From contig NZ_CP197471.1 of NCBI RefSeq assembly GCF_052180215.1, forward strand, positions 1,212,001 through 1,276,000: 64,000 bases of DNA, in the 5' to 3' direction. The translations under genes and the position numbers were made by a program. Numbering within the stretch: the first letter of the stretch is position 1; each line of letters opens with the position of its first letter. A model generated the notes under the pieces. That model did no database searches. It was not told where the DNA came from and worked only from the letters and a program-made list of their open reading frames with translations. Below are positions 1 to 9,740 of this stretch, piece by piece. The DNA comes from Pseudoneobacillus sp052180215 (GTDB taxonomy: Bacteria; Bacillota; Bacilli; Bacillales; Cytobacillaceae).

Positions 1-1
1 A

Positions 2-109
2 TGGTGGATTTGGATTCCGCCTGCAGCTGTTTTAACATTAACCATTTTATCTATTAACTTTATTGGTGAAGGTTTAAAAGATGCATTTAACCCTAAATCT
101 AACAGATAA
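2..109 (+). CDS. appC: Oligopeptide ABC transporter permease, C-terminal end only (AppC-like)
   Basis: Only the last 35 codons are in the window. The peptide ends in IGEGLKDAFNPKSNR, the typical C-terminus of DppC/OppC/AppC inner-membrane permeases; the OppC further along this window ends in the same style (GDGLRDALDPRLRK). In B. subtilis appC lies directly upstream of yjbA, trpS and oppA, the order seen here, so AppC is the best name. The assignment to AppC rather than another C-type permease rests on gene order. A terminator follows the stop immediately. Confidence 0.75.
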   Translation, partial: WWIWIPPAAVLTLTILSINFIGEGLKDAFNPKSNR

Positions 110-141
110 TCTACCATGACAAATGGTAGATTATTTTTTTT
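108..141 (+). terminator. Rho-independent terminator of the app operon
   Basis: A 10-bp stem (AATCTACCAT / ATGGTAGATT) with a 5-nt loop is followed by a run of T. It overlaps the stop codon of the permease gene. Confidence 0.85.
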
Positions 142-273
142 GAATATGATTGGAGATAAATAGTACATAATAATAGCTTGCCTTCATATATATAGTAGAA
201 AAATGGACAAGTTTGAGGGTGTGTACCGTGGGCCATCGACTATATATTATGATTAGAGTTCGGGGAAATGAAT

Positions 274-495
274 ATGTTATTTAGAGTATTCTTATTACTT
301 ACTGGCTTCGGATTGGCTTGCACCGGGGGTGTAAGTACAATTGGATATTTAAACTTACTAACAATGGGTAATAGTGTATTAGAATATTTAACATTTATAT
401 CAAAAAGAATTGAATGCTATTTGCTTCCGATAGGCATTATATTCACATGGTTTAGTATTTATTATCCAGTTGATAAGTGGAATGATGGAGAATGA
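274..495 (+). CDS. Small two-helix membrane protein of unknown function
   Basis: A 73-residue hydrophobic protein with two likely membrane segments (about residues 2-27 and 45-63) and a short polar tail (VDKWNDGE). I chose the second of two in-frame ATGs because a GGGG ribosome site at 262-265 sits 8 nt before it but only 2 nt before the ATG at 268. It stands alone between the app terminator and yjbA. I do not recognise the family, and nothing beyond membrane location can be supported. Confidence 0.55.
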   Translation: MLFRVFLLLTGFGLACTGGVSTIGYLNLLTMGNSVLEYLTFISKRIECYLLPIGIIFTWFSIYYPVDKWNDGE

Positions 496-572
496 TATCA
501 AAATAGGAATAAATTTACTGATGACTGCCCATACTGATGGACAAACAGTTTCTTGAAGTGAGGGGTCGTACC

Positions 573-1319
573 ATGCTATATCTTCATGATGTTTGGGTCA
601 ATTGGTTTGAAGGAGAAGAAAATGGATACAATGTCTGCCATTTTCACGAATGGAGAAAAGATGATAGTGTAGAGTTACTAGATCAAGTCCCTCTATTAAA
701 GGTAGAACCCATTTTGTTCCATTATTTAGAGAATGACTTATCAGAATTACCGCAACAATTATTAGATGATATTTTTCAAAAAGCTTTTTTAAGAAAAAAT
801 CATGAGAGAATTCAATTAGAATACTGCTTCGTGGTGACAGATGGTGTTGGAATTATTGCTGTTGATACTATTGGTTACAATATTCCAATTAGAAAAAGTA
901 GGCTAATCCCTAGACAAGAACAGCTTGTTTATGAAATGGTTGAAAATCATTCCCCACGAAAGTACAATTTTAATAAGCAATTATTGAAAAGGGATTTTCA
1001 CATCTTAGCTCCAGAGCCAGAATTAATGACAGGTTTAACTCGAAAAGAGAGACAACTCAAGCAATTACTATTTATGGCGCTAGACCAGCTGTATTCCTCA
1101 AAAAATACATCTGAGATTCGCTATTGGTATACAGAATGGAATCCTGTTAAATATTCTTATATTCAAGATCTAGATTTTGAAATGATTTGGAACCAATTAT
1201 ATGAAGAAGTGAAACCAGGTTGGAGTCCTAAACATTCAACTTTTTGTGAAAACATAATAAAAGGTCAGCCATTTTTTGAAAAGCTATGGGAAATGGAACA
1301 TGGTCCAAAAGTAAATTAG
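573..1319 (+). CDS. yjbA: UPF0736 family protein YjbA
   Basis: 248 residues starting MLYLHDVWVNWFEGEEN, recognisable as the conserved Bacillus protein YjbA (UPF0736); the central NHER, CFVVTDG and RKSRLIPRQEQ segments are typical. Function unknown. The start is the ATG after GAGGGG; an in-frame ATG 12 codons upstream has no ribosome site and would add residues the family lacks. It is soluble, with no signal or membrane segment. It converges on trpS, with which it shares a terminator, as in B. subtilis. Confidence 0.9.
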   Translation: MLYLHDVWVNWFEGEENGYNVCHFHEWRKDDSVELLDQVPLLKVEPILFHYLENDLSELPQQLLDDIFQKAFLRKNHERIQLEYCFVVTDGVGIIAVDTIGYNIPIRKSRLIPRQEQLVYEMVENHSPRKYNFNKQLLKRDFHILAPEPELMTGLTRKERQLKQLLFMALDQLYSSKNTSEIRYWYTEWNPVKYSYIQDLDFEMIWNQLYEEVKPGWSPKHSTFCENIIKGQPFFEKLWEMEHGPKVN

Positions 1320-1350
1320 TCGAGGTCACTGTGACCTCGACTATTTTTTT
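1318..1350 (+). terminator. Bidirectional terminator between yjbA and trpS
   Basis: A 12-bp perfect inverted repeat (AGTCGAGGTCAC and its complement, single central T) followed by T7. The yjbA stop codon lies at the foot of the stem. On the other strand it can end trpS transcription. Confidence 0.85.
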
Positions 1351-1364
1351 ATCATTTCCTTTTA

Positions 1365-2351
1365 TTACTTTTTTCTACCTAATCCCATTGCATTTTCCAT
1401 TTTCTTTATCATTTTATTAGCAACCAGATTTGCTTTTGCAGCACCTTGGTCTAATACCTCATCCAAATAAGTAGATTTCATTAATTCATGATATCTTTTT
1501 TGAATGGGTTCAAACTCGTTTATAACAACTTGTGCTAAATCTGCTTTAAATTCACCATATCCTTTCCCTTCATAAAGAGCCTCAATATCAGCAATAGACT
1601 TTTTAGAAAGGATCGAATAGATCGAAATTAAGTTTGAAATGCCTGGTTTATTTTCTTTATCATATTTTACTAAACCTTCAGAGTCAGTTACGGCACTCTT
1701 TATTTTTTTATCGATTTGTTTAGGTTCATCTAACAAGCTAATAAATGCCTTTTGATTCGGGTCTGATTTACTCATTTTCTTAGTTGGTTCCTGCAAAGAC
1801 ATGATTCTTGCCCCTACTGTAGGAATTCTAACTTCTGGAATAGTAAAAATGTCATTATATTTTTTATTAAATCTCTCTGCGATATCTCTCGTTAACTCTA
1901 AATGCTGCTTTTGGTCTTCTCCTACTGGTACAAGATTTGTATTATATAGAAGAATATCGGCAGCCATTAATGGGGGATATGTTAAAAGTCCTGCAACTAC
2001 AGCCTCTTTACCAGCAGATTTATCTTTGAATTGAGTCATTCTTTCTAATTCACCAATATAGGCTACACATTGTAGCATCCAACCAGCTTGAGCATGGGCT
2101 GGTACTTCTGATTGAATAAACAAAGTAACCTTATCGGGATCAATGCCAACAGCTAAGTAAAGGGCAGCTAAGCTGCGAATGTTTTGTCGCAGTACTAAAC
2201 GATCTTGTGGAACTGTAATGGCATGTTGATCAACAATACAAAAGTAGCAATTATATTCATTTTGAAGCTCAATAAATTGGGTGAGCGCTCCAATGTAATT
2301 TCCAAGTGTAATGGTACCACTTGGCTGAATGCCAGAAAAAATAGTTTGCAT
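1365..2351 (-). CDS. trpS: Tryptophanyl-tRNA synthetase
   Basis: Charges tRNA-Trp with tryptophan in the cytoplasm. 328 residues, the normal length for a bacterial class Ic enzyme. The HIGH-type signature appears as TITLGN (residues 13-18) and the second signature as KMSKS (192-196). GGAGG lies just upstream of the ATG. The gene is single and is preceded by a complete T-box leader with a UGG specifier, so expression should rise when tRNA-Trp is uncharged. It lies between yjbA and oppA as in B. subtilis. Confidence 0.98.
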   Translation of the reverse strand: MQTIFSGIQPSGTITLGNYIGALTQFIELQNEYNCYFCIVDQHAITVPQDRLVLRQNIRSLAALYLAVGIDPDKVTLFIQSEVPAHAQAGWMLQCVAYIGELERMTQFKDKSAGKEAVVAGLLTYPPLMAADILLYNTNLVPVGEDQKQHLELTRDIAERFNKKYNDIFTIPEVRIPTVGARIMSLQEPTKKMSKSDPNQKAFISLLDEPKQIDKKIKSAVTDSEGLVKYDKENKPGISNLISIYSILSKKSIADIEALYEGKGYGEFKADLAQVVINEFEPIQKRYHELMKSTYLDEVLDQGAAKANLVANKMIKKMENAMGLGRKK

Positions 2352-2489
2352 AAATAGGTTTCCTCCAATTATTAAATTGTTTTTAGTTTTTACTTATATA
2401 TAGGTGCTCTTAATCATGGTTGTTGATTTCCGCTCCAATCAACATAATCTTAAAATTAATTATAACCTTTAACACATCCTATATATAAA

Positions 2490-2740
2490 TAAAAAAAGAC
2501 CATCGTCCTAAATAGGGACGAATGGTCCGTGGTGCCACCCTAATTACTCATAATGAGTCTCTTAATCCTAATCATTAGTTAGGAACCTTGATAACGTAAG
2601 GCAAACGTTAAGCCATAAGATTGTTCAATCATCCTGCTCAAAGCTCAAAAGTCCATTCCATTCATTGGGATGTTTGTTTACACCAACCACAAACTCTCTA
2701 TCTATCCGACAATTGAATGTACTATTCTTTTTCATAGCTT
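2490..2740 (-). promoter_or_regulatory. T-box riboswitch leader of trpS (Trp specifier)
   Basis: Read on the minus strand, this holds the hallmark T-box AGGGTGGCACCACGG, followed by a terminator hairpin (2498-2527) and a U-run. Upstream are the stem I elements, including AGTA near the 5' end, GAGAG, and a specifier region with UGG (GAATGGACT), matching tryptophan. Uncharged tRNA-Trp should pair through its NCCA end with the UGGC bulge and favour the antiterminator. The 5' boundary is approximate. Confidence 0.93.
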
Positions 2741-2971
2741 TTTAAATAAATTGTTTTTTTTATAAGATAAATCATTTTTACTTGAAAATCAAGTTCAAGC
2801 ATACTTATTTTACCAAAATAAAAACAAAATTCGATAAATTTGTTTTTTTAAAAAGAAATATGAATAAATTTTATAAAAAAACTAGTAGAAAATTGTCGAA
2901 TAAAACGTTGTTTTTCAAGCTTTTATACAATTGTTATATTTGAATAATAAAATTTATGTAAAAAATCGTAC

Positions 2972-3000
2972 TTGCATTAAATTTTTAAAATATTTATAAT
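2972..3000 (+). promoter_or_regulatory. Sigma-A-type promoter for the opp operon
   Basis: TTGCAT and TATAAT are separated by exactly 17 bp in a very AT-rich stretch. Transcription would start near 3007, giving a leader of about 260 nt before oppA. Between the T-box and this site (2741-2971) I see no gene. Confidence 0.6.
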
Positions 3001-3267
3001 AAAACTACCAAGCGAAACATTACAATTTTGTTACATTTTCTAATAATAAAAAAATTCCTTAATTTTAAATGAAGAGAAAGTTACTATTATTTTTGAGTTA
3101 AAACTATTATTATAGTAATTTATCTTTTTTTATTCATTTAAGGAAATGTCTCATTGTAAAGTAAATTGTTTGACTATTCTCTCAATACACTCAGAATGAA
3201 CAATTGTATTTTTGGAAAATGTAAAAATTGTAAAGTCGTTTGCAGAAAAAAAATAGGGGGTAAAACC

Positions 3268-4911
3268 GTGAAGAAAAGATTATCGGTCTTTTTTAGCATG
3301 TTACTTGTCCTTAGTATGTTTTTAGCAGCTTGTGCTGGCAGTAAAGACAATGCTGATGACAAAGGGACAGACGGAGGCGACAAAGCAGCAGATGTGCCTC
3401 AAGAACTTCGTGTAAATATTAACTCAGAACCACCTGCACTACATCCAGGTCTTGCAAGTGATGCAACTTCTGGTGGAGTACTATTACAAACATTTGAAGG
3501 ATTAACTCGTATTGGTAAAGACGGAAAGCCAGAGAATGCTATGGCTGAAGAAATTACTACTTCTGATGATTTAAAAACTTATACTTTCAAATTACGTGAT
3601 GCTAAATGGTCAAACGGAGATCCTGTTACAGCAGAAGACTTCGTTTATGCATGGAAATGGGCTCTAGACCCAGCTAACCAATCTGCATACGCTTACCAAC
3701 TTTACTATATTACAAACGCTACAAAAATTAATGCTGGTGAAGCTAGTGTTGACACTTTAGGAGTTAAAGCTCTTGACGACAAAACTCTTGAAGTAACACT
3801 TGAAAACGCAACACCTTATTTCTTAGAGTTAACTGCTTTCTATACTTATTACCCAGTTAACCACAAAGTTGCTGAAGCAAATCCAAACTGGTACACAGAA
3901 GCTGGTGCAGATTATGTTTCTAACGGACCTTTCAAGATGACTGAATGGTCTCACCAAGATAAAATTGTTCTTGAAAAGAACGATACTTATTGGGATGCTG
4001 ACACTGTAAAATTAACTAAAGTTGAAATGTACATGATCAACGACCCTAATACTGAATTATCTATGTTTGATAACGGTGAATTAGACCGTGCAGGTTCACC
4101 ATTTGGAACACTTCCAACTGATGCATTACCTCAATTAAAAGATTCTGGTGATTTAATTGTTAAGCCAATTGCTGGAACTTACTGGTATAAGTTTAACACT
4201 GAAAATGGACCTTTAAAGAACAAAAACATCCGTAAAGCGTTAGCTTATGCAATCAATAGAAAAGCAATTGTTGAAAACATCACTCAAGGTGGACAGATTC
4301 CAGCAATGGCTGCTGTTCCTCCGTCCATGTTCCCTGAAAATGAACAAGGATATTTCTCTGACAATGATGTAGCAAAAGCAAAAGAATTCTTAGCTACTGG
4401 TTTACAAGAACTTGGATTAAAAGATGTATCTGAATTACCAGCAATCACACTATCTTATAACACAAGCGAAGCACACCAAAAAATCGCTCAAGCTGTTCAA
4501 GATATGTGGAAAAAAGAACTTGGTGTAGAAGTAACTCTAGATAATGCTGAGTGGGCTGTTTACATCGATAAGCTTCACAAAGGTGACTTCATGGTTGGGC
4601 GTATGGGTTGGTTAGGTGACTTCAACGATCCAATTAACTTCCTTGAATTATTCCGTGAAAAGAACGGCGGTAATAACGATACACTTTGGGAAAATGCTGA
4701 ATTCAAGAAGTTGTTAGATGATTCACAAAAAGAAACAGATGCTGATAAGCGTGCACAAATGTTAAAGGATGCTGAGGCTATCTTCATGGATGAAATGCCT
4801 GTTGCTCCTATCTACTTCTATACAAACGTATGGGTAGAAAAAGAAAACTTAAAAGACGTTGTAGTATCTGGTTTAGGTGATGTTCAATTAAAGTGGGCTT
4901 ATTTTGAATAA
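3268..4911 (+). CDS. oppA: Oligopeptide ABC transporter, substrate-binding lipoprotein
   Basis: Captures peptides outside the membrane and delivers them to OppBC. The 547-residue product has a signal peptide ending in the lipobox LAAC, so Cys22 would be lipidated, then a family 5 extracellular binding protein (SBP_bac_5). The start is GTG, 7 nt after AGGGGG, and puts the basic KKR directly before the hydrophobic core; frames further upstream would add an unlikely extension. It is first in oppABCDF. A strong hairpin follows it, commonly used to keep more binding-protein mRNA than permease mRNA. In Bacilli this system also imports signalling peptides for sporulation and competence (family knowledge). 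Confidence 0.95.
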   Translation: MKKRLSVFFSMLLVLSMFLAACAGSKDNADDKGTDGGDKAADVPQELRVNINSEPPALHPGLASDATSGGVLLQTFEGLTRIGKDGKPENAMAEEITTSDDLKTYTFKLRDAKWSNGDPVTAEDFVYAWKWALDPANQSAYAYQLYYITNATKINAGEASVDTLGVKALDDKTLEVTLENATPYFLELTAFYTYYPVNHKVAEANPNWYTEAGADYVSNGPFKMTEWSHQDKIVLEKNDTYWDADTVKLTKVEMYMINDPNTELSMFDNGELDRAGSPFGTLPTDALPQLKDSGDLIVKPIAGTYWYKFNTENGPLKNKNIRKALAYAINRKAIVENITQGGQIPAMAAVPPSMFPENEQGYFSDNDVAKAKEFLATGLQELGLKDVSELPAITLSYNTSEAHQKIAQAVQDMWKKELGVEVTLDNAEWAVYIDKLHKGDFMVGRMGWLGDFNDPINFLELFREKNGGNNDTLWENAEFKKLLDDSQKETDADKRAQMLKDAEAIFMDEMPVAPIYFYTNVWVEKENLKDVVVSGLGDVQLKWAYFE

Positions 4912-4937
4912 GCTTTCAATTAAATAAAGATGATAAT

Positions 4938-4967
4938 AAGGTATATGGGCTTGTGCTCATATACCTT
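4938..4967 (+). other. Intra-operon hairpin between oppA and oppB
   Basis: AAGGTATATG pairs with CATATACCTT around a 10-nt loop. No long T-run follows, so it is more likely a partial attenuator or mRNA-stabilising stem at the oppA 3' end than a full terminator. Confidence 0.7.
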
Positions 4968-5018
4968 GCTTTCTGAAAGGAAGCTTTCGCAATTTACTAA
5001 CAATTGGAGGTGTGCATA

Positions 5019-5954
5019 ATGACTAAATACATCACGAGACGTTTAATTTACATGTTGTTGTCTTTATACGTTATTGTAACAGCAACGTTTTTCCTCATGC
5101 GCTTAGCACCCGGAAACCCCTTTACATCTGAAAAAAAATTGCCGGCTGAAATCGAAGCTGCACTTAATGAACATTACGGATTAAATGACCCATGGTACGT
5201 ACAATATGGTGAATATTTAGGACGCATTGCACAATGGGATTTCGGTCCATCTTTTAAATATAAATCAAGAACGGTTAATGACTTAATTAATGATGGATTC
5301 CCTGTATCGTTAGCATTAGGGGTTCAAGCTATTCTGATTGCTGTTGCGATCGGTGTGCTTTTAGGGGTCATTGCTGCACTAAAACACAATAAATGGCAAG
5401 ACTACGGCGCAATGATTGTCGCTGTACTTGGGATTTCTGTTCCATCTTTTATTATGGCATCCTTTTTGCAATATATCTTTGCAATAAAGCTAGGCCTACT
5501 ACCAGTTGCTCGTTGGGATTCATTCGCACATACTATTCTTCCATCACTAGCATTGGCATCAACACCAATGGCATTTATTGCACGTTTAACTCGTTCTAGC
5601 ATGTTAGAAGTACTTGCAAATGATTATATTCGTACAGCAAAATCAAAAGGTTTAAGCCAAGGTGTCATTACGATTAAACATACAATTAGAAATGCATTAT
5701 TACCAGTTGTATCCTATATGGGTCCTTTATCTGCTGGTATCATTACTGGAAGCTTCGTAATCGAAAGAATTTTCGGTATTCCAGGACTTGGTTCTCACTT
5801 TGTTACTTCAATTGCAAACCGAGATTATACAGTTATCATGGGAGTTACTGTGTTTTATAGTGTCCTCTTATTGGTTTCTATTCTTCTCGTCGACATCGCC
5901 TATGGGTTAATTGATCCGCGAATCAAATTAGCTGGTGGGAAGAAAGGAGAATAA
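5019..5954 (+). CDS. oppB: Oligopeptide ABC transporter permease OppB
   Basis: Membrane half of the peptide channel. 311 residues with about six membrane segments and the permease EAA-type loop near ARLTRSSMLEVLANDYIRTAKSKG. The start is the ATG after TTGGAGGTG; an in-frame TTG five codons earlier lies on the ribosome site itself. The N-terminus MTKYITRRLIYML is typical of the B-type subunit. Two bases separate its stop from oppC, implying co-translation. Confidence 0.95.
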   Translation: MTKYITRRLIYMLLSLYVIVTATFFLMRLAPGNPFTSEKKLPAEIEAALNEHYGLNDPWYVQYGEYLGRIAQWDFGPSFKYKSRTVNDLINDGFPVSLALGVQAILIAVAIGVLLGVIAALKHNKWQDYGAMIVAVLGISVPSFIMASFLQYIFAIKLGLLPVARWDSFAHTILPSLALASTPMAFIARLTRSSMLEVLANDYIRTAKSKGLSQGVITIKHTIRNALLPVVSYMGPLSAGIITGSFVIERIFGIPGLGSHFVTSIANRDYTVIMGVTVFYSVLLLVSILLVDIAYGLIDPRIKLAGGKKGE

Positions 5955-5956
5955 AT

Positions 5957-6874
5957 ATGCAGCAGATATCAAAAGAAAAATTCCAAATAGTCGGTACAAA
6001 AGACTCTGAAGCTGAAAAAATTACGAAACCTAGTCTTTCTTTTTGGAAGGATGTATCTATGCGTTTTCGTAAAAACCATTTAGCGATGTTCGGTATTGTT
6101 TTATTAGCTATTTTAATTTTTATGGCTATCTTTGGACCTTACATGACTAAATTTGACTATGCTACAAATGATCTTACTAATGCAAATAAAGCACCATCAG
6201 CTGTACATTGGTTTGGAACAGATGACCTTGGACGTGATGTTTTCGCACGTACCTGGGAGGGTGCAAGAATTTCATTACTTATTGGTGTTATGGCGGCAGT
6301 TATTGATTTTACTATTGGAGTTCTCTGGGGCGGATTTGCTGGATATAAAGGCGGACGTACTGATGAACTTATGATGAGATCGGCCGATGTTTTATATGGT
6401 GTTCCTTACCTATTACTTGTTATCTTACTTATGGTAGTTTTAGGGCAAAGTCTTGGAACAATGATTTTAGCCATGACAATTACTGGATGGATTAATATGT
6501 CACGTATTGTACGTGGACAAGTATTATCACTTAAGAGTCAGGAATATGTTCTTGCTTCAAGAACTTTAGGGGCAAGTTTATCTAGAATTATGGGTAAACA
6601 TTTAATTCCTAACACAATGGGTCCTATCTTAGTTACAATGACTCTTACTGTACCATCTGCTATTTTCACTGAATCTTTTTTAAGTTTCTTAGGATTAGGA
6701 TTAACACCTCCACTTGCCAGCTGGGGTACAATGGCTGCAGATGGATTACCAGCCCTTAAATATTTCCCATGGCGTTTATTCTTCCCGGCGACATTTATCG
6801 CATTAACCATTTTTGCCTTTAACGTAATTGGGGATGGATTAAGGGATGCATTAGACCCACGACTACGTAAATAG
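5957..6874 (+). CDS. oppC: Oligopeptide ABC transporter permease OppC
   Basis: Partner permease of OppB. 305 residues with a cytoplasmic N-terminus of about 45 residues, a first helix near residues 45-65 (FGIVLLAILIFMAIFGPYM), and the typical HWFGTDDLGRDVFART motif of C-type subunits after it. The EAA loop is at about residues 195-215 (EYVLASRTLGASLSRIMGKH). It ends GDGLRDALDPRLRK, as expected. oppD starts 11 nt later. Confidence 0.95.
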   Translation: MQQISKEKFQIVGTKDSEAEKITKPSLSFWKDVSMRFRKNHLAMFGIVLLAILIFMAIFGPYMTKFDYATNDLTNANKAPSAVHWFGTDDLGRDVFARTWEGARISLLIGVMAAVIDFTIGVLWGGFAGYKGGRTDELMMRSADVLYGVPYLLLVILLMVVLGQSLGTMILAMTITGWINMSRIVRGQVLSLKSQEYVLASRTLGASLSRIMGKHLIPNTMGPILVTMTLTVPSAIFTESFLSFLGLGLTPPLASWGTMAADGLPALKYFPWRLFFPATFIALTIFAFNVIGDGLRDALDPRLRK

Positions 6875-6885
6875 GGAGTGAGAAG

Positions 6886-7953
6886 ATGGAAAAATTATTA
6901 GAAGTTAAAGATTTAGAAGTCTCATTCCAAACATATGGAGGAGAAGTAAAGGCCGTACGCGGTGTTAGCTTTGATTTATATAAAGGTGAGACGTTAGCTA
7001 TCGTAGGAGAATCAGGTTCTGGTAAATCTGTTACAACTCAAACGATTATGAAACTAATCCCTATGCCTCCTGGTAAAATTAAAGGTGGACAAATCTTGTT
7101 TGAAGGTAAAGATATTGTCCCTTTAACGGATAGGGAAATGGAGAAGGTTCGCGGGAAAGAAATTAGTATGATTTTCCAAGATCCGATGACTTCATTAAAT
7201 CCAACGATGAAAATTGGCCGTCAAATTATGGAGGGGCTAATTAAACATCAAAAATTATCAACTGCATCTGCAAAAGAGCGTGCAATAGAATTACTTAAAT
7301 TAGTAGGTATCCCTATGCCTGAAAAAAGGGTTAATCAATACCCACATGAATTTTCAGGTGGTATGAGACAACGTGCGATGATTGCAATTGCTCTAGCAGC
7401 TAATCCAAAGCTTCTTATTGCCGATGAACCTACAACTGCATTGGATGTTACGATTCAAGCTCAAATTTTAGAATTGATGAAAGACCTTCAATCTAAAATG
7501 GATACATCTATTATTTTTATCACTCATGACCTCGGTGTTGTAGCAAATGTTGCTGATCGTGTTGCGGTTATGTACGGTGGTCAAATTGTTGAAACTGGGA
7601 CAGTTGATGAAATTTTTTATGATCCTCGCCATCCATATACATGGGGATTATTAGCTTCTATGCCAAGCTTAGATAATGATGACAAATCTGAATTGGCTGC
7701 TATTCCAGGTACACCGCCAGATTTAACAAATCCTCCAAAAGGGGATGCATTTGCTGCGAGAAATCCATATGCCATGCAAATTGATTTTGAAGAAGAACCG
7801 CCTATGTTCCAAATTTCAGAAACACATTTTGCAAAGACATGGTTATTGCATCCGGACGCACCGAAAGTTGAGCCACCGGAAGCGGTAAAACGCAAAATGC
7901 GTAAACTATCCTCCACTTTTGAAAAGCCTGTACTAGTAACGGAGGGGAAATAA
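6886..7953 (+). CDS. oppD: Oligopeptide ABC transporter ATP-binding protein OppD
   Basis: One of the two ATPases driving peptide import. Walker A GESGSGKS at residues 41-48, signature FSGGMRQR, Walker B LLIADEPTT, and the switch histidine in FITHDLGVV. The C-terminal oligopeptide/dipeptide extension (HPYTWGLLASMPS) is present. Length 355 is normal. The stop is followed one base later by oppF. Confidence 0.96.
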   Translation: MEKLLEVKDLEVSFQTYGGEVKAVRGVSFDLYKGETLAIVGESGSGKSVTTQTIMKLIPMPPGKIKGGQILFEGKDIVPLTDREMEKVRGKEISMIFQDPMTSLNPTMKIGRQIMEGLIKHQKLSTASAKERAIELLKLVGIPMPEKRVNQYPHEFSGGMRQRAMIAIALAANPKLLIADEPTTALDVTIQAQILELMKDLQSKMDTSIIFITHDLGVVANVADRVAVMYGGQIVETGTVDEIFYDPRHPYTWGLLASMPSLDNDDKSELAAIPGTPPDLTNPPKGDAFAARNPYAMQIDFEEEPPMFQISETHFAKTWLLHPDAPKVEPPEAVKRKMRKLSSTFEKPVLVTEGK

Positions 7954-7954
7954 A

Positions 7955-8887
7955 ATGGCAGAAAAATTAGTAGAAATAAAGGATCTTAAACAACATTTTA
8001 ATGTTGGCAGACCGAATATGGTCAAGGCTGTTGATGGTGTTTCATTTGATATTTATAAAGGTGAAACTCTTGGTCTTGTTGGTGAATCCGGATGTGGTAA
8101 ATCTACAACTGGTCGTACCATAATTCGTCTATATGATGCAACTGATGGTCAAGTGCTTTTTAATGGTGAAGATGTTCATGGGAAAAAATCTGTTAAAGAA
8201 TTAAAGAAATTCAATCGAAAAATGCAGATGATTTTCCAGGATCCATATGCCTCATTAAATCCACGTATGACTGTTGCAGATATTATTGCAGAAGGCATTG
8301 ATATTCATGGTTTAGCAAAAACAAAAAAAGAACGTATGCAACAAGTTTATGACCTATTAGAAACAGTTGGTTTAAATAAAGAACACGCTAACCGTTATCC
8401 ACACGAGTTTTCTGGCGGTCAAAGACAAAGAATTGGTATTGCACGTGCACTGGCAGTTCAACCAGAGTTTATTATTGCGGATGAGCCAATTTCTGCACTT
8501 GACGTTTCTATTCAAGCACAAGTAGTTAACTTGATGAAAAAACTGCAACGTGAAAAAGGCTTAACCTATTTGTTTATTGCACATGACCTTTCAATGGTAA
8601 AGTATATTAGTGATCGAATTGGAGTTATGTACTTTGGAAAGCTAGTTGAGCTTGCACCAGCTGAAGATCTTTACAAAAACCCTTTCCACCCATATACTCA
8701 GTCATTGTTATCTGCAATTCCGTTACCTGATCCAGAGTCTGAACGTACTCGCAAAAGAAGATCTTATGATCCAAGTGTTCATAATTATGAAGAAAATGAA
8801 CAAGTTGAAATGAGAGAAGTATCTCCAGGACATTTTGTGAATTGTTCAGAGAAGGAATTTAAACAATATAAAGCACAGCTAATTTAA
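7955..8887 (+). CDS. oppF: Oligopeptide ABC transporter ATP-binding protein OppF
   Basis: Second ATPase of the Opp importer. Walker A GESGCGKS at 43-50, signature FSGGQRQR, Walker B FIIADEPISALD, H-switch FIAHDLSMV, and the family extension HPYTQSLLSAIPLPDP. 310 residues. It is the last gene of the operon, followed by a strong terminator. Confidence 0.96.
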   Translation: MAEKLVEIKDLKQHFNVGRPNMVKAVDGVSFDIYKGETLGLVGESGCGKSTTGRTIIRLYDATDGQVLFNGEDVHGKKSVKELKKFNRKMQMIFQDPYASLNPRMTVADIIAEGIDIHGLAKTKKERMQQVYDLLETVGLNKEHANRYPHEFSGGQRQRIGIARALAVQPEFIIADEPISALDVSIQAQVVNLMKKLQREKGLTYLFIAHDLSMVKYISDRIGVMYFGKLVELAPAEDLYKNPFHPYTQSLLSAIPLPDPESERTRKRRSYDPSVHNYEENEQVEMREVSPGHFVNCSEKEFKQYKAQLI

Positions 8888-8891
8888 ACAA

Positions 8892-8924
8892 AAAACGATC
8901 TCATAACTTGAGATCGTTTTTTTA
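8892..8924 (+). terminator. Terminator of the opp operon
   Basis: Stem CGATCTC / GAGATCG flanked by A4 and T8, placed just after oppF. Confidence 0.9.
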
Positions 8925-9080
8925 TTTGATAAGTTAGATAAATGATCTCTTTAGTACTTTTATTCGTTAATGTAATATAGCTTTAAACATTATATTACTA
9001 CAATAATGACAAAAAAACTACGGTAAATTTTCAATTATTTATAAATATTTAATATTTAAAAAATTTTTTTCGAAAATAAA

Positions 9081-9110
9081 AAAACTAGCTTAGTAGCTAG
9101 TTTTTTAAGA
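9081..9110 (-). terminator. Terminator of the small membrane gene
   Basis: AAAACTAGCT-TAGT-AGCTAGTTTT hairpin with A/T runs on both sides, just downstream of the minus-strand small gene. It could act in both directions. Between the opp terminator and this hairpin I see only AT-rich DNA. Confidence 0.75.
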
Positions 9111-9114
9111 TCAT

Positions 9115-9300
9115 TTATTTTTTCTTTCCGCCAACACTTTTCCAACCTGTTTGCATACTAGCTGATTTATCAACAAATTCGGATTTGTGTTTTCCGCCAA
9201 AAACTTTTTCGCCAATTCCATTAGTCATTACACCCATTAAAGCGGTAATCCCAACAATCAGTAAAGCAACAATTGTAAGATCAGTTATGTAACCAGCCAT
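9115..9300 (-). CDS. Small single-helix membrane protein of unknown function
   Basis: 61 residues with one membrane segment (about residues 5-30, TDLTIVALLIVGITALMGVM) and a basic tail ending GGKKK. A perfect ribosome site (ATGGAGGTTTAACT) precedes the ATG and a terminator follows, so it is likely expressed. It lies where B. subtilis carries yjbB/yjbC, but I see no resemblance to those. Function unknown. Confidence 0.6.
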   Translation of the reverse strand: MAGYITDLTIVALLIVGITALMGVMTNGIGEKVFGGKHKSEFVDKSASMQTGWKSVGGKKK

Positions 9301-9740
9301 AGTTAAACCTCCATTTTCTTTTAGCCGTTAGTAAGACCCAACATTGATATCGAGTTTATATGCCTATACTCTAATTGTAAAAGAAGTTTTACTTTAATAA
9401 AAGAGGTAATTATATATTTTCTCTGAACTTTTTCTATATACCATTATAATAAATGAAAGCATTTTCATTTTCGTAAAACTAAATGAGAATAAAATCCTAT
9501 TTAATGTTTGTATAGGCATATAAGGGGTAATTAGAATTAAGAGGTTTTTTTAAAAATTAAATAAGAATACTCAAAAATAGGAAACGCCTTTCGAATATTA
9601 TGGTGAAGTGAAAAAATATAATTTATTTATATTAAAAATGAAACCTTTTTACGTTTAATTCGTCTTATATTATATGAGATTATCTCTTTGAAATTTCGGC
9701 GTTCTCTTATAAAAAGTATACCCTTTTAAATCTATATGAT
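9301..9740. other. AT-rich intergenic region upstream of spx, no gene seen
   Basis: No convincing coding sequence on either strand. Several TATAAT-like stretches occur (for example CATTATAATAAATG near 9442), in line with the several promoters known for spx in B. subtilis, but I cannot assign them individually. Confidence 0.5.

Noticed and set aside
3205..3235. CodY-like box (TTTTTGGAAAATGTAAAAATT region) before oppA
   Set aside because: Only a half-match to the CodY consensus in very AT-rich DNA, where such matches arise by chance.
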